From Burkholderiales bacterium (GTDB lineage: Bacteria; Pseudomonadota; Gammaproteobacteria; Burkholderiales; CAIKXV01): DNA of 12,705 nt. The stretch lies in assembly GCA_014379045.1 (NCBI GenBank), contig JACMMK010000182.1:1-12705 (forward strand), given 5' to 3'. Positions within the stretch are counted from its first letter, which is position 1, and the number at the start of each line of letters is the position of its first letter. The position numbers and the translations under genes are program-made. Positions 1 through 7,552 of the stretch are shown here, one piece after another. The notes under the pieces are model-generated. The model was not told the DNA's origin. It saw only the letters and a program-made list of their open reading frames with translations, and ran no database searches.

Positions 1-2
1 CC

Positions 3-1061
3 GCCGCGTTCGAGACGCCGGCCAAGACCGCGATCCTCGTCGATTTCGACACCGGTGCGACGCTCTACGAGAAGGATGCCGACAAGCGCATCCCGCCGGC
101 CTCGATGACCAAGCTGATGACCGCGTACCTGTCGTTCAACGCGATCCGCCAGAAGCGTCTGATGCCGACGCTGGTGGTGCCGGTGTCCGATCGGGCGCGC
201 AAGGCGGAAGGCTCGCGCATGTTCATCGAGCCGCGCATCCCGGTGACGGTGGACGAACTGCTGCGCGGCATGATCATCCAGTCGGGCAACGATGCCAGCA
301 TCGCGCTCGCCGAAGCGGTCGCCGGCGGCGAGGATTCGTTCGCCAGTGCGATGACGCGGGAAGCGCAGCGGCTCGGCATGAAGAACACGGTGTTCATGAA
401 TTCGACCGGGCTGCCCGATCCCAAGCACTTCAGCACGGCGATGGACCTCGCGCGCCTGGCGAGCGCGATCGTGCGTGACTTCCCCGACTTCTACGGGCTC
501 TATTCACAGCGCGAGTACACCTACAACAAGATCAAGCAGTCGAACCGCAACCGCCTGCTCTGGCTCGACCCCAGCGTCGACGGCATGAAGACGGGGTTCA
601 CCGAGGCGGCCGGGTGGTGCCTGGTCACCTCGTCGAAGCGCGGCGAACGGCGGCTGATCTCGGTGGTGCTGGGCGCGCCGTCGGAGAGCGCGCGCATCAG
701 CGAGAGCCAGAAGCTGATCAACTACGGGTTCCAGTTCTTCGACAATTTCCGGCTGTACGCGGCGCGCCAGCCGGTCGCCTCGCTCGAGGTATGGAAAGGT
801 TCGGCGCGGCGCGTCGATGCCGGGTTCGAGGCCGACCTCGTCACCACCTTGCCCGCCGGCAGCGGGTCACGCGTGAAGGCCGATCTCGAGAGCGTGCAGC
901 CGCTGGTCGCGCCGATCGCCGCCGGTCAGCGCGTCGGCACGCTCAGGCTCGCGCTCGATGGCCGTCCGCTGGCAGAATATCCGGTAGTGGCCTTGCAGGC
1001 TGTCGACACGGCCAATATCTTCAGGCGTGCGTGGGACAGTCTGCGGTTGATGATCAACTGA
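3..1061 (+). CDS. dacC: D-alanyl-D-alanine carboxypeptidase (PBP5/6 type), 5'-truncated
   Basis: Penicillin-binding D,D-carboxypeptidase that removes the terminal D-Ala from peptidoglycan pentapeptides in the periplasm. The reading frame is open from the window edge, so the signal peptide and true start lie upstream; the ATG at 105 is internal. All three active-site motifs of the family are visible: SMTK (nucleophile Ser at 102-104), SGN at 282-290 and KTG at 588-596. The region from about 760 to 1000 fits the beta-rich C-terminal domain of PBP5, and the last ~17 residues (TANIFRRAWDSLRLMIN) form an amphipathic tail like the membrane anchor of PBP5/6. It is followed, 103 bp later, by a D-amino acid transaminase, so both genes concern D-amino acid and cell-wall metabolism. 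Calling it dacA or dacC is a naming matter; the family assignment is firm. Confidence 0.95.
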   Translation, partial: AAFETPAKTAILVDFDTGATLYEKDADKRIPPASMTKLMTAYLSFNAIRQKRLMPTLVVPVSDRARKAEGSRMFIEPRIPVTVDELLRGMIIQSGNDASIALAEAVAGGEDSFASAMTREAQRLGMKNTVFMNSTGLPDPKHFSTAMDLARLASAIVRDFPDFYGLYSQREYTYNKIKQSNRNRLLWLDPSVDGMKTGFTEAAGWCLVTSSKRGERRLISVVLGAPSESARISESQKLINYGFQFFDNFRLYAARQPVASLEVWKGSARRVDAGFEADLVTTLPAGSGSRVKADLESVQPLVAPIAAGQRVGTLRLALDGRPLAEYPVVALQAVDTANIFRRAWDSLRLMIN

Positions 1062-1093
1062 CGTTTTCAACTGACGTTTCCAACTGACCGCTC
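1055..1093. repeat. 13-bp tandem repeat, three copies, over the dacC stop codon
   Basis: CAACTGACGTTTT (1055-1067), CAACTGACGTTTC (1068-1080) and a degenerate CAACTGACCGCTC (1081-1093) follow one another with an exact period of 13 bp. The first copy includes the dacC stop codon TGA (1059-1061). Because 13 is not a multiple of three, the copies put TGA triplets in all three forward frames. It may be simple slippage; no function is claimed. Confidence 0.8.
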
Positions 1094-1164
1094 GACCGAC
1101 GTCCGTCGACGACCGAAAGCAGTACGCGTACACGCGTGACGCGCAACGACAGCGAGGGTTCCCG

Positions 1165-2028
1165 ATGATCGTGCATCTCAACGGCGAGTTCATGCCGATC
1201 GAAGAGGCGAAGATCTCGCCGCTCGACCGCGGCTTCATTTTCGGTGACGGCGTGTACGAAGTGATTCCGGTGTACGGCAAGCGACCGTTCCGGATGATCG
1301 AGCACCTGCAGCGGATGCAGCGAAGCATGGACAAGATCGGGCTCGCCAATCCGCACTCGATCGAACGCTGGGAAGCGTTGTGCAACGAACTGATCGAGCG
1401 CACCCCGCATCCCGATCAGGGCGTGTACATCCAGGTCACGCGCGGGGTCGCGCCGCGCGATCATGCGTTTCCGAAGAACGTCACGCCGACGGTCTTCATG
1501 ATGAGCAACCCGATGCGCAAGCCCCCACCGGAATGGCATACCGACGGCGCGGCGGCGATCACCGCCAACGACGACCGCTGGTTCAACAACGACATCAAGT
1601 CGACGGCGTTGCTCGGCAACGTGCTGGCACGACAGAAGTCGGCCGAAGTCGGCGCAGTCGAGACGATCCTGCTGCGCGACGGCATGCTGACCGAGGCGTC
1701 GTCGAGCAACGTGCTGATCGTCGCAGACGGTGTCATCGCATCTCCGCCGAAGAGCAACCTGCTCCTTCCGGGGACCACGTTCGACGTGACAATCGAGCTC
1801 GCGCGCAAGCACGGCATGGCGCATGAACTGCGCGCGATCACCGAAGCACAGCTTCGCGCCGCCGACGAGATCTGGGTTACTTCCGCGACCAAGGAAGTGC
1901 TGCCGATCACGCTGCTCGATGGCAAGCCGGTCGGCACCGGCCGGCCGGGTCCGGTATGGAAGACGATCCATGCGCACTACCAGGCCTTCAAGCACGAAGT
2001 GACCGGCTGCGCGATCGGGCCGACCTGA
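1165..2028 (+). CDS. dat: D-amino acid aminotransferase (PLP fold type IV)
   Basis: Interconverts D-alanine plus 2-oxoglutarate with pyruvate plus D-glutamate, using pyridoxal phosphate in the cytoplasm. The 287-residue product has the normal family length. Its residues fall on the same numbers as the well-studied Bacillus enzyme: Tyr31, Arg98 and His100 in VTRGVAPRDH (substrate carboxylate trap), Lys145 in NDIKSTALLGN (Schiff base), and Glu177 in LTEASSSNV (cofactor ring nitrogen). The R-x-H pair separates it from branched-chain transaminases (IlvE) and aminodeoxychorismate lyase (PabC), the main alternatives. The ATG is preceded by a GAGGG ribosome site at 1154-1158. It lies between the PBP gene and ybeD, the usual betaproteobacterial order, and probably supplies D-Glu or D-Ala for peptidoglycan or recycles D-amino acids. 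Confidence 0.93.
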   Translation: MIVHLNGEFMPIEEAKISPLDRGFIFGDGVYEVIPVYGKRPFRMIEHLQRMQRSMDKIGLANPHSIERWEALCNELIERTPHPDQGVYIQVTRGVAPRDHAFPKNVTPTVFMMSNPMRKPPPEWHTDGAAAITANDDRWFNNDIKSTALLGNVLARQKSAEVGAVETILLRDGMLTEASSSNVLIVADGVIASPPKSNLLLPGTTFDVTIELARKHGMAHELRAITEAQLRAADEIWVTSATKEVLPITLLDGKPVGTGRPGPVWKTIHAHYQAFKHEVTGCAIGPT

Positions 2029-2142
2029 CGTGCGCCGCGCGTATCGGCGTATGCCTCCGCGTCGGCTCCGCGCGCGTCGATTCGCAGCCGGCGTCGCGCG
2101 CCTCACAGCCCACCGGCGCGGCAACGTGACGAGGTGAATCGA

Positions 2143-2436
2143 TTGTCCGAGAACGAGGTTCCTGCCACGCCCCCGCTCGCCGAGTCGCTCCTCACCTTCC
2201 CGGCCGAGTTCCCGATCAAGGTGATGGGTCTGGCGCAGCCCGGATTCGCCCAGGCGGTCGTGTCGGTGGTACAGCGCCATGCGCCCGACTTCGAGGCCGG
2301 CGCCGTCGAGACGCGTTCGAGCCGTGAGGGGAAGTATCTGAGCCTTACCGCGACCGTCACGGCGCGTTCGCGCGAGCAGCTCGATGCGCTGTACAAGGAT
2401 CTCTGCGATCACCCGATGGTGGTGATGGTGCTCTGA
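2143..2436 (+). CDS. ybeD: DUF493 family protein YbeD
   Basis: Small cytoplasmic protein of the DUF493 (YbeD) family with a ferredoxin-like, ACT-like fold; its molecular role is not settled, though it is commonly encoded just before lipB. The core begins at FPAEFPIKVMG and ends with LYKDLCDHPMVVMVL, both typical of the family. The start is uncertain. A GTG at 2134 gives 100 residues but has no well-placed ribosome site. The TTG at 2143 gives 97 residues and sits 6 nt after GAGGTG (2131-2136), so I prefer it; no ATG is available in the N-terminal stretch. Upstream is a 105-bp gap (2029-2133) of GC-rich sequence in which I see no clear signal. Its usual partner lipB lies 3.4 kb away here. Confidence 0.88.
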   Translation: MSENEVPATPPLAESLLTFPAEFPIKVMGLAQPGFAQAVVSVVQRHAPDFEAGAVETRSSREGKYLSLTATVTARSREQLDALYKDLCDHPMVVMVL

Positions 2437-2485
2437 CCTGAGTGCCGGCGCCGTGCCCTAATGTGTTCAACTCTTGCGATCCCGC

Positions 2486-3022
2486 ATGGCCAAGAAAAAA
2501 TCCGCAAAGAAATCCATGAGTTCCGGCGGCAGCCGACCAGGTGTGTCCGCACGCGCTGCCGTCAAGCAGGCCCGCAACGGGCCAAAGGTCGTTGCGCGCA
2601 AATCACCGGTGCATGGGCGCGGCATGTTCGCCCTGGTCGACATCGCGAAAGGCGCGCGCATCATCGAATACAAGGGCAGAAAGATCACCTGGGCCCAGGC
2701 CGATCGCTGGTATGCCGACGACGACACCAAACCGTCGCACACCTTCCTGTTCACGCTCGACGACCGCTATGTGCTCGACGGCAACAAGGGGGGCAACAGC
2801 GCACGCTGGATCAACCACTCGTGCAAGCCGAATTGCGAGTCCGACATCGTCGACGGCCGCATCTGGATCGAGGCATTACGCAACATCAAGGCGGGGGAAG
2901 AGTTGTACTACGACTACAACATCACCCTCGAAGATCCGCACACGCCCGCCGAGAAGCGGCGCTGGCCTTGTCTGTGCGGCAACAAGGGGTGTCGGGGTAC
3001 GCTGCTCGCGAAGAAGCGCTGA
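2486..3022 (+). CDS. SET domain protein-lysine N-methyltransferase with post-SET zinc motif
   Basis: Predicted S-adenosylmethionine-dependent protein lysine methyltransferase of 178 residues. The first ~35 residues are basic and low-complexity (MAKKKSAKKS...), like a nucleic-acid-binding or histone H1-like tail. The SET core runs from about residue 36 (VVARKSPVHGRGMFA) to 148. It carries the knot motif NHSC (110-113), GEELYYDYN (137-145) with catalytic-type tyrosines, and a post-SET motif C162-x-C164-x4-C169. In SUV39/Dim-5-type enzymes those three cysteines and the Cys after NHS bind one zinc, and all four are present. The ATG at 2486 is chosen over an in-frame TTG at 2474; neither has a strong ribosome site. 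It starts 49 bp after ybeD on the same strand and ends convergent with the histidine kinase, 33 bp apart. The substrate is unknown; a ribosomal or histone-like DNA-binding protein is an inference only. Confidence 0.9.
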   Translation: MAKKKSAKKSMSSGGSRPGVSARAAVKQARNGPKVVARKSPVHGRGMFALVDIAKGARIIEYKGRKITWAQADRWYADDDTKPSHTFLFTLDDRYVLDGNKGGNSARWINHSCKPNCESDIVDGRIWIEALRNIKAGEELYYDYNITLEDPHTPAEKRRWPCLCGNKGCRGTLLAKKR

Positions 3023-3055
3023 GGCGTCGCGTCGACGTCCGCTTCAGCGACTGCG

Positions 3056-5236
3056 TCAGCGCCGTGAAGGCACGCGCAACGCGTCGGTGAGCGTCTCGGT
3101 GTCGACCGGTTTGGTCAGGTGCAGGTCGAACCCGGCCGTGGTGGCGCGCTCGCGATCGCTGTCCTGGCCATAGCCGGTCAGCGCGATCAGCCAGGTGCGC
3201 GGGCGCTGCTCGCGCTCTTCCGTGGCGCGCAGTCGACGCGCGAGTTCGTAGCCATCGATGCCGGGCAGTCCGATATCGATCACCGCTGCCCCGACCGCTG
3301 CCCGTTCGAACAGATCGAGCGCCTCGCGTCCATCGTGGGCGACTTCGACCCAGAATCCGGCCGCACTCAACACCTCGGCGACGGTCGTGAGTGCGTCCTC
3401 GTTGTCGTCGACCACCAGCACCCGCAGTTGACCGTCCGCGACCGGTGCGGACAACGTCGATGCCTTCAGCGCGGAGTGTCCCGGCGGGCGGGTGGCCGGC
3501 GACGCATCGCTTGCCGGCAACTCGAGCGTGAACTCGCTGCCGCGTCCGATGCCTTCGCTTCGAGCACGCAACGTGCCGCCGTGAAGTTCGGCGAGATTGC
3601 GCGCGATGGTCAGCCCCAGGCCGAGACCGCCGAGCGTACGATCGAGCCCCTGGCGCTCCTGCACGAACGACGAGAATATCTGCTCGAGCATGTCGCGCGC
3701 GATGCCGCGCCCGGCATCGGTCACCGACAGTCGGACGCGGTCGTCGTGCAGGCTGCCGCGTACCGCGATCGCACTGCCGGCATCGCTGAACTTCGACGCG
3801 TTGGTGAGCAGATTGACGATCACCTGCACGATCCGTGCAGGATCGATATCGACGACCAGCCCGATGTCGTCGACCTCGACAGTCAGGTGCTGTCTGCGGG
3901 TCTCGAGCAGCGGCGTCACGGTCTCCACCGCCTGGCTGACCACGACGAACAGTTCGACCGGCCGGGGCGAGAGGTCGATCTTGCCGCGCGAAATCCGGGT
4001 GACGTCCATCAGATCGTCGACCAGGCGCACCAGATTCGCGACCTGGCGTTGCATGATGCCGATCTCCGGCACGTCGATCTTCCTGCGGCGAAGCAGCGTG
4101 AGCGCGGTACTGATCGGCGCGAGCGGGTTGCGCAGCTCGTGACTCAGTACCGCGAGGAACTCATCCTTGTGACGGATGGCTTCGGCAAGCTGCTGTTCCG
4201 AGGCCTGACGTTCGGACACGTCCCGGAACACCAGCACCGCACCGCCGACTTCGCCGCCCGCACGCTTGATCGGCGACGCGACATCGTCGATCGGGCGTTG
4301 CATCCCGTCGCGGGCGATCAGCAGCGTCTGGTTGCCGCGGTCGACGACCACGCCTTCCTCGAGCGCGCGTAACGCCGGGTTGGTGACGACTTCGCGCGTC
4401 GTAGCGTGCACGATGACGAACACTTCGGGAAACGCCTTGCCTATCGCCTCGGTGTCGCTCCACCCGGTCAGCTTTTCGGCCACCCGGTTCATCGCCGTGA
4501 TACGCCCTTCGCGGTCGGTCGTGATCACTCCGTCGCCGATGCTGGACAAGGTCGTGCGCAGCCACTCGCGCTGCTCGTCGAGTCGCGCCAGCGTGCTTTC
4601 CTTCTCGCGCAGATAGCGTACGAGCAGCAAGGCCAGGCCGATGATCAATGCGAGCATGATGCCTTCGGCGACGAGCACCGAGTGCAACGCGATCTCCCGA
4701 CTGCGCGCGGCGGCGGCCAGGCGGGCATCGAGCAGTTCGTCCTCGTGGCGGCTCATGGCATCGACCGTCTCGCGCACGCCGTCGGTCACGCGCCTGTCGC
4801 CTCGGCGCAGCATCCACGCCGAAACCGCTGCGGTGTCGCCGCTGCGCGCAAGCTCCAGGGGAGGCGCGAGTTCATCCAGCCGGTCGCTGACGCCGCTCCG
4901 GAGCACGACGCTGCGCGCGCGCTGCGACGGGTCGGGTTCGGTCAATCGTGCGATCCGGTCGACCTGGGCGGTGATCGACTCGGTCGCTGCGCGGTAGGGG
5001 CCGAGGAGCGCGTCGTCTCCGGTCAGCAGGAACCCGCGCTGCGCGGATTCGATTTCGCGCAGCAGCGTGAGGAGACCCTGCAACGCTTCGCGCGTATCCA
5101 GGGTCTGTGCGAACCAGCGGTTCGCATCCACCACCATGCGCGTGTTGTTGTAGCCCTGCCAGGCGTTGAACCCCGTGGCGATCGCGATCAGCGAAAAGAC
5201 GACGAACAGCAGCGCGCCCTGCTTTTCCGTGATCAA
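3056..5236 (-). CDS. CHASE3-PAS hybrid sensor histidine kinase with receiver domain
   Basis: Inner-membrane hybrid sensor kinase of 726 residues. In order: membrane segment at about 8-25; periplasmic CHASE3-type sensor at about 35-180, with ESAQRGFLLTGDDALLGPY; second membrane segment at about 185-207; PAS domain at about 222-345; HisKA H-box with His366 in LSHELRNPLAP; HATPase with N-box Asn475/Asn479, DAGRGI at 507-512 and GGLGLGL at 536-542; linker; receiver at about 604-722 with acidic Asp610/Asp611, phospho-acceptor Asp654 (VIDIGLPGIDG) and Lys709. All catalytic residues look intact. The start is a TTG at 5234-5236, supported by GGAGG (complement of 5243-5247) six nt upstream. It lies 40 bp downstream of the DUF1499 gene on the same strand, so co-transcription is likely. 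No DNA-binding response regulator or phosphotransfer protein is adjacent, so the output partner is elsewhere. The ligand is unknown. Confidence 0.95.
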   Translation of the reverse strand: MITEKQGALLFVVFSLIAIATGFNAWQGYNNTRMVVDANRWFAQTLDTREALQGLLTLLREIESAQRGFLLTGDDALLGPYRAATESITAQVDRIARLTEPDPSQRARSVVLRSGVSDRLDELAPPLELARSGDTAAVSAWMLRRGDRRVTDGVRETVDAMSRHEDELLDARLAAAARSREIALHSVLVAEGIMLALIIGLALLLVRYLREKESTLARLDEQREWLRTTLSSIGDGVITTDREGRITAMNRVAEKLTGWSDTEAIGKAFPEVFVIVHATTREVVTNPALRALEEGVVVDRGNQTLLIARDGMQRPIDDVASPIKRAGGEVGGAVLVFRDVSERQASEQQLAEAIRHKDEFLAVLSHELRNPLAPISTALTLLRRRKIDVPEIGIMQRQVANLVRLVDDLMDVTRISRGKIDLSPRPVELFVVVSQAVETVTPLLETRRQHLTVEVDDIGLVVDIDPARIVQVIVNLLTNASKFSDAGSAIAVRGSLHDDRVRLSVTDAGRGIARDMLEQIFSSFVQERQGLDRTLGGLGLGLTIARNLAELHGGTLRARSEGIGRGSEFTLELPASDASPATRPPGHSALKASTLSAPVADGQLRVLVVDDNEDALTTVAEVLSAAGFWVEVAHDGREALDLFERAAVGAAVIDIGLPGIDGYELARRLRATEEREQRPRTWLIALTGYGQDSDRERATTAGFDLHLTKPVDTETLTDALRVPSRR

Positions 5237-5242
5237 TTGCAG

Positions 5243-5247
5243 CCTCC
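5243..5247 (-). promoter_or_regulatory. Ribosome-binding site for the histidine kinase TTG start
   Basis: The minus strand reads GGAGG here, six bases before the TTG codon at 5236-5234. This strong site decides the non-ATG start of the kinase. Confidence 0.7.
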
Positions 5248-5276
5248 GAGTGTGCGGGTGCGGACGGCGGGCGGCG

Positions 5277-5729
5277 CTAGCGCTCTGCTGCGAACAGTGT
5301 CCGCAGCGATTCGACCCTGCGCCGATTGACGCCGAAATCCGAGTGCCCGGTGCGCGACGCCGAACGCACGTGGATCACGCGCGCCGCGCCATCGAACTCG
5401 AAGTGGACGTCATCGACGAATCCGAATACGCGCGATCGGAATTCGGTCGCGATCGATGAAGGCGTCTGCCCGACCACCGTCGCGCGCGGGGTCCGGGCAA
5501 GCACGCGCAGCAATCGCGCGTGCGCCAGCGTCGGCGCGTCGTGGAACGCGAACGGCGCAACCTGCTGCGCGACGGTTGCAGCCTGTGAGGAGACGCAGTT
5601 CGGACTATCCGGGCAGGGTGGGAGCATCGTCGATGACAGCGGGGCGATCCAGATCGCGCTCGACGTCAGCACTATCGTCAGCGCTATCGCGGGCGAGATC
5701 CGGCGCCGGTGCGCATACGCGTGGATCAT
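5277..5729 (-). CDS. DUF1499 domain protein
   Basis: A 150-residue protein of the DUF1499 family, whose biochemical function is not known. The N-terminus has a basic stretch (HRRR, 8-10) and then one hydrophobic segment at about 13-30, fitting a membrane anchor or an uncleaved signal. The family hallmarks follow: CPDSPNCVSS at 39-48, FVDDVHFEF near 104-112, and HVRSASRTGHSDFGVNRRR at 120-138. It is divergent from lipB and precedes the histidine kinase by 40 bp, suggesting a two-gene transcript; a link between this protein and the sensor is possible but not shown. The ATG at 5729 lacks a clear ribosome site, so the exact start is less sure than the family. Confidence 0.88.
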   Translation of the reverse strand: MIHAYAHRRRISPAIALTIVLTSSAIWIAPLSSTMLPPCPDSPNCVSSQAATVAQQVAPFAFHDAPTLAHARLLRVLARTPRATVVGQTPSSIATEFRSRVFGFVDDVHFEFDGAARVIHVRSASRTGHSDFGVNRRRVESLRTLFAAER

Positions 5730-5781
5730 GCGCGCAGTGTGCCAAAAGTTCGGGCGCTCGCGTAGCCCGCGCGCCGTTGCC

Positions 5782-5787
5782 TACAAT
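5782..5787 (+). promoter_or_regulatory. Candidate -10 element for lipBA
   Basis: TACAAT matches the sigma-70 -10 consensus at five of six positions and sits in the short divergent gap between the DUF1499 gene and lipB. I find no convincing -35 hexamer at 16-18 bp. Initiation would fall near 5793, almost on the first possible lipB ATG (5795). That favours the ATG at 5822 or a nearly leaderless transcript. Confidence 0.35.
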
Positions 5788-5821
5788 AGTGTCGATGAAC
5801 ACGTCCGTTTCCGCCGCTCCC

Positions 5822-6478
5822 ATGTCTGAACTCACCGCCGCCACCACCGCGTCGATACGGTTGCTGACACTCGGACGCACCGACTATCGCGCGACCTGGG
5901 CGGCGATGCAACGCTTCACCGATGCGCGCTCCGAGGCGACCGACGACGAGATCTGGCTGACCGAACATCCGCCGGTCTACACGCTAGGACTTGCCGGCCG
6001 CATCGAGCATCTGCACACCCCTGCCGGCATCGACATCGTCCACAGCGACCGCGGCGGACAGATCACGTATCACGGGCCTGGGCAGGTGGTGATGTACACG
6101 CTGATCGACCTGCGACGACGGCGCCTGGGCGCGCGCGCGCTGGTGCGGCTGCTCGAAATGGCCGTGATAGACTGCCTGGCCGAGTATGGAGTGCCCGCGC
6201 ACGGGCGCGTCGATGCGCCGGGCGTGTATGTAGGCGCGGCGAAGATCGCCGCCCTCGGGCTCAAGCTGAGGCGCGGTGCGAGCTACCATGGGCTCGCGTT
6301 GAACGTAAGCATGGATCTGTCGCCCTTCGCCGGTATCGACCCGTGCGGCTTTCCAGGGCTCGCCGTCACGCAGACCAAAGCGCTCGGCATAGACCAGCCC
6401 GCAGACCTGCTCGCCCGACATCTCGCGGAGGTTTTCATCGTGCTGCTGCAGACAAACTATCCGATCCCCGTCGAATGA
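5822..6478 (+). CDS. lipB: Lipoyl(octanoyl) transferase LipB
   Basis: Moves the octanoyl group from acyl carrier protein to the lipoyl domain lysine of 2-oxoacid dehydrogenases and glycine cleavage H protein, the first step of lipoate synthesis. With the ATG at 5822 the protein has 218 residues, normal for LipB. Signature regions are PPVYTLGLAGR (50-60), DRGGQITYHGPGQ (76-88), the catalytic Lys141 in GAAKIAALG and catalytic Cys175 in GIDPCGFPG. An in-frame ATG at 5795 would add nine residues. Neither start has a strong ribosome site, and I prefer 5822 because a TACAAT box at 5782-5787 would place the transcript start at about 5793. Its stop overlaps the lipA start (ATGA at 6475-6478), indicating translational coupling. 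Confidence 0.95.
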   Translation: MSELTAATTASIRLLTLGRTDYRATWAAMQRFTDARSEATDDEIWLTEHPPVYTLGLAGRIEHLHTPAGIDIVHSDRGGQITYHGPGQVVMYTLIDLRRRRLGARALVRLLEMAVIDCLAEYGVPAHGRVDAPGVYVGAAKIAALGLKLRRGASYHGLALNVSMDLSPFAGIDPCGFPGLAVTQTKALGIDQPADLLARHLAEVFIVLLQTNYPIPVE

Positions 6479-7503
6479 GTTCAACCGCCGTCCCCGCTTC
6501 ATCGTCCGCACTTTCGCCCGCCGCAGGCGAAAAGCAGAAGGCGCACGCGAAGACATCGCGCAATCCGATCCGCATCATTCCCGTCGGCGCGCCGCTCAGG
6601 AAGCCCGAGTGGATCCGGGTGAAGGCACCGCATCCGGATTCGCGCTTCTACGAAATCAAGCGCATCCTGCGCGAGCAGAAGCTGCATACCGTGTGCGAAG
6701 AGGCGTCGTGCCCGAACATCGGCGAATGTTTCGGCAAGGGCACCGCGACGTTCATGATCCTGGGCGATCTGTGCACGCGTCGCTGTCCGTTCTGCGATGT
6801 CGGCCACGGGCGCCCGCAGCCGCCCGATGTCGACGAGCCGCGCCACCTCGGCGAGACGATCGCGGCGTTGGCGCTGCGCTACGTCGTGATAACCAGTGTC
6901 GATCGTGACGACCTTCGCGACGGGGGCGCGCAGCATTTCGTCGACTGCATTCGTGCGGTGCGTGCGTTGTCGCCGAACACCACGATCGAGGTGCTGGTGC
7001 CCGATTTCCGGGGCCGGCGCGAGCGCGCGTTGGCGGTGCTCGACGCGGGTCCACCCGACGTGATGAACCACAATCTCGAGACCGTGCCGCGGCTGTACAA
7101 GGCGGTGCGCCCGGGCGCGGACTACGGCAATTCGCTCGCGCTGCTGAAGGAGTTCAAGGCGAGTCGCCCCGCGGTGCCGACCAAATCCGGGCTGATGGTC
7201 GGCTTGGGCGAAACCGACGAGGAGATCCTCGAGGTGATGCGAGACCTGCGTGCGCACGATGTCGACATGCTCACGATCGGGCAGTACCTGCAGCCCTCGG
7301 CGCATCATCTGCCGGTCAGCCGGTTCGTGCCGCCGGAGACGTTCGCGAGGTATCAGGCCGAAGCGGGCCGGATGGGCTTCGCGCATGCCGCATGCGGGCC
7401 GATGGTGCGGTCGAGCTATCACGCCGACCGGCAGGCGAGCGATGCGGGCGTCGTGCCGGCAGGTCCGCCTTCCGCGGTCGGCGTGGCGCCGACAGCCGCC
7501 TGA
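6475..7503 (+). CDS. lipA: Lipoyl synthase LipA (radical SAM)
   Basis: Inserts two sulfur atoms into protein-bound octanoyl groups, completing lipoate after LipB. The 342-residue product shows both iron-sulfur sites: auxiliary cluster cysteines C74, C79 and C85 (CEEASCPNIGEC) and the radical-SAM triad C100, C104 and C107 (CTRRCPFC). The C-terminal RSSYHAD (312-318) carries the serine that ligates the auxiliary cluster. Other family blocks present are GDLCTRRCPFCDVGHGRP, SVDRDDLRDGG and KSGLMVGLGE. The first ~40 residues (Ala/Ser/Lys-rich) and last ~20 (Pro/Ala-rich) are poorly conserved extensions. The start ATG overlaps the lipB TGA, so the two form an operon. Confidence 0.97.
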   Translation: MSSTAVPASSSALSPAAGEKQKAHAKTSRNPIRIIPVGAPLRKPEWIRVKAPHPDSRFYEIKRILREQKLHTVCEEASCPNIGECFGKGTATFMILGDLCTRRCPFCDVGHGRPQPPDVDEPRHLGETIAALALRYVVITSVDRDDLRDGGAQHFVDCIRAVRALSPNTTIEVLVPDFRGRRERALAVLDAGPPDVMNHNLETVPRLYKAVRPGADYGNSLALLKEFKASRPAVPTKSGLMVGLGETDEEILEVMRDLRAHDVDMLTIGQYLQPSAHHLPVSRFVPPETFARYQAEAGRMGFAHAACGPMVRSSYHADRQASDAGVVPAGPPSAVGVAPTAA

Positions 7504-7552
7504 GCGTCACGACTGGTCCGCGCTTCCCACACAGAACATGCAGAGGTAGCCG

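Noticed and set aside
2029..2133. CGCGCG-rich stretch between dat and ybeD as a terminator or small gene
   Set aside because: Low-complexity GC repeats give many alternative pairings, with no T run and no supported coding frame.
1054..2412. 452-codon open frame on the minus strand opposite dat and ybeD
   Set aside because: It is Arg/His-rich with no family features and lies antisense to two genes with clear catalytic or family motifs; a GC-rich shadow frame.
3016..3062. GCGCTGA...TCAGCGC 7-bp inverted repeat joining the stop codons of the SET and kinase genes as a bidirectional terminator
   Set aside because: The 33-nt loop is long, the arms are short, no T run follows, and such matches are expected by chance in GC-rich sequence.
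3119..4372. 417-codon open frame on the plus strand opposite the histidine kinase
   Set aside because: The opposite strand encodes intact HATPase and receiver domains; the composition here (Arg, Asp, His, Gln) is typical of an antisense shadow.
5456..5821. Long N-terminal extension of lipB (340 residues in all)
   Set aside because: The extension is antisense to the DUF1499 gene, Arg/Ala/Ser-rich and unlike LipB, whose usual length fits the ATG at 5822 (or 5795).
6343..6474. N-terminal extension of lipA within lipB
   Set aside because: The ATG at 6475 overlaps the lipB stop in a standard ATGA coupling, and the added residues read out of frame through conserved lipB sequence.
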